DNA from: a virus
Strand: one strand, 5' to 3'
DNA length: 64,000 nt
Virus record (IMG/VR): IMGVR_UViG_3300027668_000010
Span: 1 to 64,000 of that record
The notes under the pieces were generated by a model. That model was not told the DNA's origin. It ran no database searches and saw nothing but the letters and a program-made list of their open reading frames with translations. Of the stretch, positions 50,392-59,079 are shown in pieces. Position 1 is the stretch's first letter. The number at the start of each line of letters is the position of its first letter. Both the position numbers and the translations under genes were made by a program.

Positions 50392-51195
50392 ATGAAAGAA
50401 GAAGGTAAACATTACGTTGATGCATCTAAGGTGAGTGTAGCTCCAATTGCTAAATCTATCGCTAAAGATATGATTATCAAAAAACACTATACTCATGCAT
50501 GGACTGCATGTAGGTATTCATTAGGTATATACCATACATTAGATGAAAAAGATGTATTTGGAAACGACCAGCAATTAGTTGGAGTTGCTGTATACGGATT
50601 CCCGGTCGGAGCAAGAGCACCCACATCAGTATGTGATGGTTTAACAAAAGATAATATCTTAGAACTTACTCGATTATATGTAGATGATGGGTTCGGTTCA
50701 AATATAGAGAGCTGTGCATTAGGTAAAACTTTCCAATGGATAAAGGATAATGATAAAAATATCAAAGTGTTACTCAGTTATGCTAATAATGGTGAAGGAC
50801 ACGTTGGTGGTATTTACAAAGCAACCAATTGGATTTATCAAGGATTAAACACCGATTACGCATTGATGGCAAACTGGGGTATATCCCTAACCAAAGACCC
50901 ATATGATTGGATTCATAGTAGAACTGTTTATAATAATTGGGGTAGTGGTAACTTAGAACATCTTCGTAGAGAGATTGGTAAGGAAGGTCATACTGAGTTT
51001 TGGAGAAGAGAAGAACCACCTAAACATAGGTACATTCAGATACTTGCTACCAATAAAAAAGAAAAGAAGGATTTATTCAAAAGGTTAAAGCATGAAATCA
51101 AACCTTATCCTAAAGAATTAAATGATTACAACACCGAAGTTGTAACACATACCACTTATGCGCCTGAAGAGAGTAATGATATCAATTTTTGGTAA
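50392..51195 (+). CDS. Mom-like (GNAT-fold) DNA modification protein
   Basis: A 267-residue protein resembling the Mom family, whose phage Mu member converts adenine in DNA to a methylcarbamoyl form. Visible blocks: KHYTHAWTACRYSLGIYHT (about 32-50), QLVGVAVYGFPVG, ILELTRLYVDDGFGSNIES (about 89-107), LLSYANNGEGHVGGIYKATN then WIYQG (about 126-150). It ends in a His/Arg-rich YIQILATNKKEKK region. Such modification protects phage DNA from host restriction. It starts six bases after the HTH gene. Mu mom has elaborate control; whether the HTH protein regulates this gene is unknown. Confidence 0.72.
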   Translation: MKEEGKHYVDASKVSVAPIAKSIAKDMIIKKHYTHAWTACRYSLGIYHTLDEKDVFGNDQQLVGVAVYGFPVGARAPTSVCDGLTKDNILELTRLYVDDGFGSNIESCALGKTFQWIKDNDKNIKVLLSYANNGEGHVGGIYKATNWIYQGLNTDYALMANWGISLTKDPYDWIHSRTVYNNWGSGNLEHLRREIGKEGHTEFWRREEPPKHRYIQILATNKKEKKDLFKRLKHEIKPYPKELNDYNTEVVTHTTYAPEESNDINFW

Positions 51196-51228
51196 TTGTT
51201 AATAACTTTTCAAAAAAAATACAAAATA

Positions 51229-51260
51229 TTAGGATATACGGAAACGAATTCGTATATTTG
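51229..51260 (+). promoter_or_regulatory. Early promoter, ATATACG inverted-repeat type
   Basis: TTAGG (51229-51233), then ATATACG (51234-51240) pairs with CGTATAT (51251-51257), which overlaps the -7 TATATTTG (51253-51260). It drives the DNA polymerase gene at 51281. Confidence 0.75.
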
Positions 51261-51280
51261 TTAAAATTAAAAACACATAA

Positions 51281-53797
51281 ATGTATCAAAATGTATATTA
51301 TGAAAAACAAGCAGGAGTTATCCATTGTTGGGATGATTCTCGTGGATATTTTACAAAGAAGTATAGGAATTATGCTTATGTAGAAGATGGTAATGGTTCA
51401 TACCAATCAATCTATGGTGAACGCTTAAAGAAAATCAATTATTGGAAGCATGAGGATAATCTGAAATTATATGAATCTGATGTAAATGAGGTAACTCGAT
51501 TCTTGATTGATGAGTATGGTGATTCTGATGAGGTATCAGAGGGTAACGTTGTACTAACGTTTGACATTGAGGTAGAAATGAACTCAGGCCTACCTGATAT
51601 TACGGAAGCTAAGAATGCAATGACTTCGGTAGCATTCCATGATTCAGCAACAAAAGATTATCACGTATATGTTATAAACGATGGTGATGAGATAAACAAA
51701 ACTATCAAAGGTGCTATGGTTCGTTCTTTCCGAAGTGAGGAAGATATGCTAATGGCATTCTTAACCAAATGGGAAGAGATTTCACCTACAATCATAACAG
51801 GTTGGAATATTGATTTCTTTGATGTGACTTATCTTTATAATCGAATGAATCGTTTATTGGGAACTAAAAACGCAAATAGATTATCCCCAATACAAAAGGT
51901 TCATTGGAATAAATACAGACAACGTTATATCATAGCCGGTGTATCTGCATTAGATTATATGGCTCTATTTAAAAACTTTACATATACAGAACATCCAAAT
52001 TATAGATTGGATACTATTGCTCGTATGACATTGGGTAGAGGTAAGATTGAATACGAAGGAAACCTCGACCAATTATTCAGAGATGATTTGGAAAAATTCA
52101 TTGAGTATAACTTAGTGGATGTTGAATTGATTGTTGATATGGATAAGAAATTACAGTATATCGATTTGGCTAGAGCAATCTGCCATACAGGACACGTATT
52201 CTATGAAGATTTTATATTCTCATCAAAATGGTTAGAAGGGGCGATATTAACATTCCTACGAAGAAGTAGTCGTATAGCTCCAGATAGACCTCACAGAAGA
52301 AATAAGAACGATGATGGAAGTGATGCAGAAGGTAAGTTTCAAGGAGCATATGTAAAAGAACCAAAACCTGGTCTTTATAAGTGGGTGTATGATTTAGATT
52401 TAACATCACTATACCCATCTATTATTATGACAATTAACATTTCCCCTGAAACAAAGGTTGGTAAGGTAAAAGGATACTCCGTTGAAGAACATATGAAATC
52501 TGCTATTGATGAATACATCATTGTAGATGATAACGGTAAAGACTACCCATCAATGGATAAAGACAAGTTCGAAGATTTCGCTAAAAAGATGGATTTATCA
52601 GTAGCATCGAATGGTGTGTTATATAAGCAAGATTCCGTAGGTGTAATACCTGAGATTCTTAATGTATGGTTCGATAAGAGGGTTAAGTATAAAGACGAGA
52701 TGAAAACGCATGGTAAAGCTGGGAATGATGAATTATACAAATTCTATCATCAAAGGCAGTTAGTTCAGAAGATTATGTTAAATTCACTTTATGGAGTATT
52801 AGGGCTACCTGCTTTTAGATTCTATGATGTGGATAATGCAGAAGCAGTTACACTTACAGGTCAGACTGTAATTAAAACTACTGAGATGATAGCTAATAGT
52901 TATTATAGTAAAATCACAGGTGAGAATAAGGATTATAACATTTATGTTGATACGGATTCAGTATTTTATCAGGCAGCTCCATTAGTGAAAGCTAGAAACC
53001 CCGAAATTGATGAAAGTGATGATGCACAAATGATACCTGCGATACTGCAAGTAGCACAAGAGGTTGAGGCTCACATCAATGCAACGTATGATACGATGTC
53101 AAAAAAGTTATTCAACGTAATTAATCATCGGTTCGATATAAAACAGGAGACTATCGCAAAAGGTGGTTTTTGGGTATCAAAGAAACGATACGCACAATGG
53201 ATTATCAATGATAATACTGTGGATTGTGATAAATTAGATGTTAAGGGATTGGATGTAAAACGTAGTTCATTTCCAACATACTTTAAAGAGGTAATGTCAA
53301 CTGTATTATGGGATATTCTAAAGGATGAGGATAAGATGAAGTTGGACCAGAAGATTTTAGATTATAAGGATGACATGCCTAAAAGAAACTTTATCGATAT
53401 TGCTAAGAATTCAGCAGTAAAGGGTATGAGTAAGTATTCTACTAAAACGCAAGTACTTGGTGAATTTATGAAAGGTACTCCAGCGCATGTTAAAGCAGCA
53501 CTTACTTACAATCAATTATTGAAGTATTACAAAACCGCTTTCAAATACGAACCAATGAAAGATGGTGATAAGATAAAGTATGTGTATTTGAAGAATAACC
53601 CATTAGGATTAGAAACAGTTGGATTGACTGGGTATAACGACCCAAAAGAGATATTGGATTTAGTAGAAGAGTATATTGATTACAATAAACTATGGGAACG
53701 TGAGTTAAAGAATAAGTTAGATGATTTCTATTCAGCGATGAATTGGGAGAACCCAAATCCAAACTTAGAGAATATAGGAAAATTCTTTTCGTTTTAA
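51281..53797 (+). CDS. 43: DNA polymerase, family B, gp43-like
   Basis: An 838-residue replicase (T4 gp43 is 898). 3'-5' exonuclease: FDIEVE (94-99), GWNIDFFDVTYL (Exo II) and FIEYNLVDVELI (Exo III). Polymerase: YDLDLTSLYPSIIMTINISP (motif A), KIMLNSLYGVLG (motif B) and IYVDTDSVF (motif C, DTDS). The C-terminus ends in the short hydrophobic NIGKFFSF, like the gp43 clamp-binding tail. No Shine-Dalgarno. It is a single-gene unit between two early promoters. Confidence 0.97.
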   Translation: MYQNVYYEKQAGVIHCWDDSRGYFTKKYRNYAYVEDGNGSYQSIYGERLKKINYWKHEDNLKLYESDVNEVTRFLIDEYGDSDEVSEGNVVLTFDIEVEMNSGLPDITEAKNAMTSVAFHDSATKDYHVYVINDGDEINKTIKGAMVRSFRSEEDMLMAFLTKWEEISPTIITGWNIDFFDVTYLYNRMNRLLGTKNANRLSPIQKVHWNKYRQRYIIAGVSALDYMALFKNFTYTEHPNYRLDTIARMTLGRGKIEYEGNLDQLFRDDLEKFIEYNLVDVELIVDMDKKLQYIDLARAICHTGHVFYEDFIFSSKWLEGAILTFLRRSSRIAPDRPHRRNKNDDGSDAEGKFQGAYVKEPKPGLYKWVYDLDLTSLYPSIIMTINISPETKVGKVKGYSVEEHMKSAIDEYIIVDDNGKDYPSMDKDKFEDFAKKMDLSVASNGVLYKQDSVGVIPEILNVWFDKRVKYKDEMKTHGKAGNDELYKFYHQRQLVQKIMLNSLYGVLGLPAFRFYDVDNAEAVTLTGQTVIKTTEMIANSYYSKITGENKDYNIYVDTDSVFYQAAPLVKARNPEIDESDDAQMIPAILQVAQEVEAHINATYDTMSKKLFNVINHRFDIKQETIAKGGFWVSKKRYAQWIINDNTVDCDKLDVKGLDVKRSSFPTYFKEVMSTVLWDILKDEDKMKLDQKILDYKDDMPKRNFIDIAKNSAVKGMSKYSTKTQVLGEFMKGTPAHVKAALTYNQLLKYYKTAFKYEPMKDGDKIKYVYLKNNPLGLETVGLTGYNDPKEILDLVEEYIDYNKLWERELKNKLDDFYSAMNWENPNPNLENIGKFFSF

Positions 53798-53829
53798 TTA
53801 GGATATATGGAAAAGAATTCGTATATTAG
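53798..53829 (+). promoter_or_regulatory. Early promoter, ATATATG/CGTATAT type
   Basis: TTAGGATATATGGAAAAGAA, then TTCGTATATTAG; the -7 is TATATTAG (53822-53829). The first 28 bases are identical to the promoter at 56788. The -33 element overlaps the polymerase stop codon. Confidence 0.7.
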
Positions 53830-53861
53830 TATAAATAAATAATAAATAGTAAATTTAAAGC

Positions 53862-54557
53862 ATGAAAAAAGCATCAATTGAACAATTCGTCAATCGTTAC
53901 AACTTAGGTGGTGAGGTTGAATCAGTAAAAATTGAATCTACAGATGATTCAATGAAAGTAAGTTTTATCTCAGATGATAAAACTCTATTAGGTACAGTAG
54001 AATCCGCAGAGAAGGATTTCCCAAATGGTGAATTTGGTATCTATACAACATCTCAAATGAAAGCACTATTAGGTGTAGTAGAATCAAACGTAGACGTAGG
54101 AGCAGAAGATTCGTATCTTACGTTTTCGGATAAAGGTACATCAGTAAACTATATGTTGGCTGATTTATCAGTTATTCCAGTAGTTCCAGATTTAAAGCAA
54201 GTACCACCATTCGATTCTGAAATTACTTTAGATGATGAATTTACAAATAGATTCATTAAATCTAAAGGAGCACTTAACGAATCAGATACATTTACATTTA
54301 CTTGTACTGGCGGTAAAGGTGAGGTTGTATTAGGTTATTCAACTATTAATACAAACAGAATCTCTATGACAGTTGAGTGTAAATGTGATACGGATATAAA
54401 ACCTATTTCGTTTTCAGCAAAATATCTAAAAGAGATACTAATGGCGAACAAAGGTTCTAAATCAGCAACTCTTAAAATAGCATCAGCTGGATTAGCACAT
54501 GTTAAGTTCGAACGAGATGGTTTAGTTTCCAATTATTTTCTCGTAGAAATTAAGTAG
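53862..54557 (+). CDS. 45: Sliding clamp, gp45-like
   Basis: A 231-residue clamp, the size of T4 gp45 (228), with two repeated clamp domains. KVSFISDDKTLLGTVESAEK, FGIYTTSQMKALLGVVES and the C-terminal ATLKIASAGLAHVKFERDGL follow the T4-like clamp pattern. It holds gp43 on DNA and in T4 also activates late transcription. A-rich leader; single-gene unit. Confidence 0.9.
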   Translation: MKKASIEQFVNRYNLGGEVESVKIESTDDSMKVSFISDDKTLLGTVESAEKDFPNGEFGIYTTSQMKALLGVVESNVDVGAEDSYLTFSDKGTSVNYMLADLSVIPVVPDLKQVPPFDSEITLDDEFTNRFIKSKGALNESDTFTFTCTGGKGEVVLGYSTINTNRISMTVECKCDTDIKPISFSAKYLKEILMANKGSKSATLKIASAGLAHVKFERDGLVSNYFLVEIK

Positions 54558-54589
54558 TTTGGTAAAACCAATTCTTTTTCGTATATTTA
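54558..54589 (+). promoter_or_regulatory. Early promoter with inverted repeat at -33
   Basis: TTTGGTAAAACCAA (TTGGT/ACCAA, 5-bp arms), then TATATTTA (54582-54589). It begins right at the end of the clamp gene and drives the DUF4338-like and clamp-loader genes. Confidence 0.78.
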
Positions 54590-54615
54590 CAAATAATAAT
54601 TAAAAACAATTAAGT

Positions 54616-55833
54616 ATGGATTTTTGGGATGCAGAGCCAGAGAAACCTAAATTTGATTTTGAGAAGCAGAAGAGTGAGTTAATCCAAAATATGGATTATC
54701 TCGCTACCATGTCTGTTCAAGAGCAAGTTTTGTATAAGAAGTGGGTAGAATTACAGGATGTTAAAATGATTAGGGATAAATCTCAAATCGCAGCAATGTA
54801 TGATACTCAATGGGCTCCAACTGATATTAACAATTTGGAGCAAACTATTAAAGAGATTGAAGAGTTAGAACCTTATGTTGAAATTTTGGAAGATACTAAA
54901 GATGCAGCTAAATGGACATATGCTAGACGTATGATTCATTCTATGGATTTTACTGCTAATCCCGGCCGCAATGTTAAAATCAATGTTAAAGATAAAACGA
55001 GTGGTAAACTCTTAGGACAAATATCATTAGCATCAGATGTAACATCAATGGCAGTTAGAGATAACTACATTGGTTGGACTAAGGATGATAAGTTTAAGAA
55101 AGGAAAGCTAAACCATACTACAATTGCATCAACTATTGTTTGTACACAACCGTTAGGTTATAATTTCTTAGGTGGAAAGCTCGTTGCTATGATGACAACA
55201 GTTCCGGACGTAAGAGAATTTTGGAAGAAAAAGTATGGACAGACTTTGGTAGGTGTTGGTACAACTTCATTATATGGGATTCATTCTCAATATAATGGAA
55301 TTCCTCACTTTAAAACATTGGGTGAATCAGCAGGAAAGATTTCTCTGAAACCTGATGATAAGTTCTACGAACCTTGGCATCAGCATATTAAAGAAGAACA
55401 TGCCGAATGGTATGAAACCGCAATCACTAATGAACGAATTCGTAATGGTGCTAGTATGGGTACTGGTGAAGGTGCTAGTGGACCTGTAAGTGGTATCAAA
55501 CAAAAGATTCTTGGAAAGATTTTCAAAGAATGTGGTATCAAACAATCAGCTTACCACCACGGATTCCACAGGGGAGTTTATTTGGCAATGATGTACGATA
55601 ATGGACAAGCATTCTTACGAGATGAAATTGAAGAATCTGAATTGGTGATGAAAAAGAAGTTTGAGGATGGAGTTCCTTATATTAATAATTGGTGGAAGAA
55701 GAAAGCCATCAAACGTTACACTAAATTACACTCAGAGGGTAGGTTAAAGCCTGAGCATTTATTTTATTTGGAAGCAATTGGAATGAGTTGGGAAAAGATG
55801 AAGGAAACTTACTTAAAAGAAATAGGAAGATAA
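54616..55833 (+). CDS. DUF4338-like (DruA-like) protein
   Basis: A 405-residue protein. Residues about 1-125 are helical. The region about 128-245 reads GKLLGQISLASDVTSMAVRD, then NYIGW, a LNHTTIASTIVCTQPLGYNF block, GGKLVAMMTTVPDV and FWKKKYGQTLVGVGTTSLYG, the order of conserved blocks I know from DUF4338, the domain of DruA in the Druantia defence system. The C-terminal part carries HHGFHRGVYLAMMYDNG. The gene lies between clamp and clamp-loader genes, so a replication-linked role is as likely as a defence-related one. Biochemical function unknown. Confidence 0.55.
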   Translation: MDFWDAEPEKPKFDFEKQKSELIQNMDYLATMSVQEQVLYKKWVELQDVKMIRDKSQIAAMYDTQWAPTDINNLEQTIKEIEELEPYVEILEDTKDAAKWTYARRMIHSMDFTANPGRNVKINVKDKTSGKLLGQISLASDVTSMAVRDNYIGWTKDDKFKKGKLNHTTIASTIVCTQPLGYNFLGGKLVAMMTTVPDVREFWKKKYGQTLVGVGTTSLYGIHSQYNGIPHFKTLGESAGKISLKPDDKFYEPWHQHIKEEHAEWYETAITNERIRNGASMGTGEGASGPVSGIKQKILGKIFKECGIKQSAYHHGFHRGVYLAMMYDNGQAFLRDEIEESELVMKKKFEDGVPYINNWWKKKAIKRYTKLHSEGRLKPEHLFYLEAIGMSWEKMKETYLKEIGR

Positions 55834-55843
55834 AATTACAAAT

Positions 55844-56776
55844 ATGATTAAAAAAGAAAAGCACTCACTATGGGTGGAACGGTATAGGCCGGATTCAATG
55901 GATGGGTATGTTGGTAATCAGCATATCATAGAGAAAGTAAAGATTTACATTGAGAGTAATGATGTACCCCATTTGTTACTATACGGACAAGCTGGTACAG
56001 GTAAAACAACTCTTGCTAAAATCATTACAAACCAAATCGATTGTGATTTGATGTATATTAACGCATCTGATGAAAACTCAGTTGATGCAGTTCGTGATAA
56101 GATTCGTGGATTTGCATCATCAATGGGATTCAAAGAGTGGAAGATTGTAATACTTGATGAAGCAGATTACCTAACACCAAACGCACAAGCAGCTCTCCGT
56201 AACCTGATGGAAACGTTCTCCAGAACGACAAGATTCATTTTGACTTGTAACTATGTAGAGAAAGTGATTGACCCTATCCAAAGTAGATGTCAAACATTTG
56301 GGATTACACCACCATCTAAAAAGGAAGTAGCTATGAGATTGAAACAAATCTTAGATACCGAAGAGGTGAAGTATGAAATGTCTGACTTAGCAATCTTAGT
56401 GAATAGTGGATACCCTGATATTCGTAGAGTTTTAAACGCAGCTCAACGACAAGTAGTAGGTAATGAATTAAAGATTGATAAAACATCAGCTATTCAGGCC
56501 AACTATATGGATGAGGTACTTACTGTATTACAATCAAATGGTAGTGTTAAAGATTCTTTTACTAACGTAAGAAAGATTATAGCTGATTCAAAGGTAAGAG
56601 ATTTTACACCATTTTACAGATTTTTGTATGATGAAGTAGATAACTATGCAAATGGTAAGATTGGTAGTACAATTTTAAATATAGCAGATGCTCAATATAA
56701 GGATTCTCAATGTGTAGATAAAGAAATATCTGTGATGGCTATGTTGTTAGAAATAATAACTGACATTAGAAAATAA
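55844..56776 (+). CDS. 44: Clamp loader large subunit, gp44-like
   Basis: A 310-residue AAA+ ATPase: SLWVERYRPDSMDGYVG, Walker A LLLYGQAGTGKTTLAKI, Walker B IVILDEADYL, and the arginine-finger motif SRCQTF. This matches RFC-type loaders, and T4 gp44 is 319 residues. With the gp62-like protein at 57302 it opens the clamp. It begins 10 bases after the DUF4338-like gene. Confidence 0.95.
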   Translation: MIKKEKHSLWVERYRPDSMDGYVGNQHIIEKVKIYIESNDVPHLLLYGQAGTGKTTLAKIITNQIDCDLMYINASDENSVDAVRDKIRGFASSMGFKEWKIVILDEADYLTPNAQAALRNLMETFSRTTRFILTCNYVEKVIDPIQSRCQTFGITPPSKKEVAMRLKQILDTEEVKYEMSDLAILVNSGYPDIRRVLNAAQRQVVGNELKIDKTSAIQANYMDEVLTVLQSNGSVKDSFTNVRKIIADSKVRDFTPFYRFLYDEVDNYANGKIGSTILNIADAQYKDSQCVDKEISVMAMLLEIITDIRK

Positions 56777-56787
56777 AAGTAAATAAA

Positions 56788-56819
56788 TTAGGATATATGG
56801 AAAAGAATTCGTATATTTG
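56788..56819 (+). promoter_or_regulatory. Early promoter, ATATATG/CGTATAT type
   Basis: The first 28 bases equal those of the promoter at 53798. The -7 is TATATTTG (56812-56819). It drives the histone-like gene operon with a 49-base leader. Confidence 0.75.
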
Positions 56820-56868
56820 TGTAAACAATAAGTAAATTAAATTAGTAACAATAAACAAAAGTAGTATT

Positions 56869-57039
56869 ATGACAAATTCAAATGAAATTTTCGAATCAAT
56901 TAAAGAATTATATACAGAGTTCGAAGCAGAGCACAACGGTACAACAAAAGCATCTAAAAGTAGAGCTAGAAAAGCTATCGGAGAAATCAAAAAGTTAGTA
57001 ACTGAGTACAGAAAACTATCAGTAGAAGAATCTAAGTAA
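56869..57039 (+). CDS. Histone H1-like (Hc1-type) DNA-binding protein
   Basis: A 56-residue protein: an acidic N-terminal helix (IFESIKELYTEFEAEH), then the basic segment TKASKSRARKAIGEIKKL and the ending YRKLSVEESK. The SRARKA...L.EYRKLSVEE pattern matches the small Hc1/histone-H1-like proteins of Bacteroidota. It may compact phage or host DNA or affect transcription. It is first in an operon with a zinc-ribbon protein and the gp62-like clamp loader subunit; two bases separate it from the next gene. Confidence 0.75.
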   Translation: MTNSNEIFESIKELYTEFEAEHNGTTKASKSRARKAIGEIKKLVTEYRKLSVEESK

Positions 57040-57041
57040 TT

Positions 57042-57302
57042 ATGGCAAAGAAAAGTGGAAAGGTGATTGGTATGAACCAACCGCCACCTGCACCTAAAAT
57101 GCAGTTAGACCCAACAAAGTTGGACACCGTTCGTTGTGAAGAATGTGATGGTATATTCTTCAATGAGGTAACGATGTACAAAGTAGTTCCTGCAGTACAA
57201 GCACCTAATGGTCAGAAATCAATGTTACCTATTCCGGTACAACGATGTGCTGATTGTGGTAATGTATCAGAACAATTTTTACCAAAAGAGTTATTACCTT
57301 AA
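57042..57302 (+). CDS. Zinc-ribbon protein
   Basis: An 86-residue protein with CEEC (about 32-35) and CADC (about 70-73), a two-knuckle zinc ribbon, preceded by a Pro-rich MNQPPPAPKMQ linker. Similar small ribbons are found in replication operons of T4-like phages. It overlaps the gp62-like gene by one base (TAATG). Function unknown. Confidence 0.7.
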   Translation: MAKKSGKVIGMNQPPPAPKMQLDPTKLDTVRCEECDGIFFNEVTMYKVVPAVQAPNGQKSMLPIPVQRCADCGNVSEQFLPKELLP

Positions 57303-57757
57303 TGGCGAAAAAAGCAAGTACAGGTATAAAAGCAAAATCCATATTCGACCACCTTTCGGGAATTAAAGAAAAGAAAACATCTTGGGAATCTTTAACAGAT
57401 ATGGACAAGAAATCATTCAGCCCCTTTATAATCAACCGATGGTTAAGTATGAATATGGATTTGCTGCCTATTGTTAATATTCTCCAAAAGTACACAATCG
57501 GACTTCTATCTGCTAGAGATACCTACAAAGTATATTTAGATTTCCTACCTAATAAGAAAACGTTTGATAAATATATCAAAGGTAAATCTGATGGGAAATA
57601 TAATAAAGATATGTTAAAGTATCTATCTACTTGGTATGGTGTTTCTCAGAGAGAGGTTATCGATTATATGGAGCTCCTACCGAAGCAGGAGGTTTTGGAT
57701 ATATTAATGAAATACGGGTTAACAGATAAAGAAGCTAAAAAACTATTAAAAAAATGA
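57302..57757 (+). CDS. 62: Clamp loader small subunit, gp62-like
   Basis: A 151-residue helical protein. FIINRWLSMNMDLLPIVNIL, then FLPNKKTFDKYIKG and WYGVSQREVIDYMELLPKQE follow the order of conserved helices in T4 gp62 (187 residues; compare FMVENALSQFPECMPAVYAM and VNTNDAINYKSIL). It should bind gp44 in the loader. In T4 genes 44 and 62 are adjacent; here two small genes separate them. ATGA overlap with the next gene. Confidence 0.72.
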   Translation: MAKKASTGIKAKSIFDHLSGIKEKKTSWESLTDMDKKSFSPFIINRWLSMNMDLLPIVNILQKYTIGLLSARDTYKVYLDFLPNKKTFDKYIKGKSDGKYNKDMLKYLSTWYGVSQREVIDYMELLPKQEVLDILMKYGLTDKEAKKLLKK

Positions 57758-58020
57758 TGAGAAATAAAAACGTATTAGTAGATATGCTGAGAACATCAGC
57801 AATGGCTGATAAAGCAAAAGCACTACTTTCATTAGATTTGTTGGAACATCGAGCCGTAGGGATTGGTGACCATTCAACTGATGATTTCTATAAAAACGCG
57901 GAGGAAGCTCTTATGTTATTGGTAGATGCAGATGATAGATTAACGGCATTGGATAAGTATTTTAATCCAAATACAATTTCCAACGATAGTAATGAAAGTA
58001 AAACTTGGTTAAATGGATAA
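57754..58020 (+). CDS. Hypothetical small protein
   Basis: An 88-residue acidic helical protein (MMRNKNVLVDMLRTSAMADK, then HSTDDFYKNAEEALMLLVDA). It overlaps both neighbours (ATGA upstream, 8 bases downstream). No family recognised; co-translation with gp62 suggests a replication accessory. Confidence 0.6.
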   Translation: MMRNKNVLVDMLRTSAMADKAKALLSLDLLEHRAVGIGDHSTDDFYKNAEEALMLLVDADDRLTALDKYFNPNTISNDSNESKTWLNG

Positions 58021-58450
58021 TATTATATTAAAATTGGAGAATATTAAAGAATCAAAATCGAAAGTAGTTCATAGAGGTGAGAGAGAATACAAAGCCAATA
58101 TGGGTGATAAAACCCTAACTGCAATCCAACATTGTGAAGAAACATATCCTATAATGATGGAAGAGTACAAACGTATTATGTGGGACCAATATGAAACGTT
58201 TTGTAAGAAACAAAAAAATTATGGGCCGGGTAACATATCAGTAGGTACTCCCTTAGAAACGAAGGATGATATTAAATTATCATTAACTGGATTGTGGTTT
58301 AGAATGAATGATAAAATTCAAAGACTAAAACAATTAGTTGTATTAGGACATGATGATGAAGTAGGTGAATCTGTGCAAGATACATTTCAAGACTTATCGG
58401 TATATGGAATCATAGCTCAAATTGTTCAAAATAAAAAGTGGGGAAAGTAA
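58013..58450 (+). CDS. DUF1599 / Nmad1-like nucleotide-modification associated protein
   Basis: A 145-residue all-alpha protein with FCKKQKNYGPGNISVGTPLE (about 62-81), LWFRMNDKIQRLKQLVVLG and a C-terminal EVGESVQDTFQDLSVYGIIA helix. This KNYG...R..DK..RL...G....ES..DT..DL..Y pattern fits DUF1599, a domain associated with nucleotide modification and related to NTP pyrophosphatases. It could purge a normal nucleotide or prepare a modified one. It starts inside the end of the upstream gene. Confidence 0.72.
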   Translation: MDNIILKLENIKESKSKVVHRGEREYKANMGDKTLTAIQHCEETYPIMMEEYKRIMWDQYETFCKKQKNYGPGNISVGTPLETKDDIKLSLTGLWFRMNDKIQRLKQLVVLGHDDEVGESVQDTFQDLSVYGIIAQIVQNKKWGK

Positions 58451-58451
58451 T

Positions 58452-59036
58452 ATGAAAAACTTATTAACATTAGTAGTATGTATATTGTTTACATACATAG
58501 GGTTTGGACAGAAAACAAAAACAATAGAAACTGATATATTTAAAATAGTATATTCAGAAAAGTATCAACAACCCCTTTCAGTAGAGTATGAGGTTCAATG
58601 TCCTAATGGGGATGCGAGTAGGAAGGGTATGAATTTCTATGGAGTTGATTCTGTAATAACATCAAACAACGCTGATTATAAAAACAATGTATGGGATAAA
58701 GGTCATATGGCACCTGCAGCTGCATTCAATTGTAATACACAACTATTAAGAGAAACATTCAGTTATCTTAATTGTGCACTACAACATCAAGGTTTAAATA
58801 GAGGCCCATGGAAAGAATTGGAAGCGTTTGAGAGAAGCTTAGCAAAAGTACATTCATTAGTTATTGTAATTATTACAATTCATTTTGATGATGAGATGGG
58901 GTTACTCCCAACTGATGCGAGAGTACCTACTGGATTTACAAAGAAAATATTCACAGGCTCTTCTGATTCACTCGTATTCCATTTTCCTAATAGTAATGTA
59001 GCCGGTGTAAATTGGTTGGAATTTCAAATAGATTAA
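58452..59036 (+). CDS. Exported DNA/RNA non-specific endonuclease
   Basis: A 194-residue protein with a signal peptide (MKNLLTLVVCILFTYIGFGQ) and a beta-beta-alpha-metal nuclease core: WDKGHMAPAAAF carries the catalytic His in a DRGH-like motif, and TFSYLNCALQHQGLNRGPW then ELEAFE supplies the metal-binding Asn. The first sequenced Arg of DRGH is Lys here. Export from an early/middle operon suggests action in the periplasm, perhaps on incoming or host DNA released at lysis. I start at ATG 58452, two bases after the previous stop codon. Confidence 0.85.
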   Translation: MKNLLTLVVCILFTYIGFGQKTKTIETDIFKIVYSEKYQQPLSVEYEVQCPNGDASRKGMNFYGVDSVITSNNADYKNNVWDKGHMAPAAAFNCNTQLLRETFSYLNCALQHQGLNRGPWKELEAFERSLAKVHSLVIVIITIHFDDEMGLLPTDARVPTGFTKKIFTGSSDSLVFHFPNSNVAGVNWLEFQID

Positions 59037-59079
59037 AAATATAATTGTTCATAACTTAACAATTTGTTAACATTAAAAG

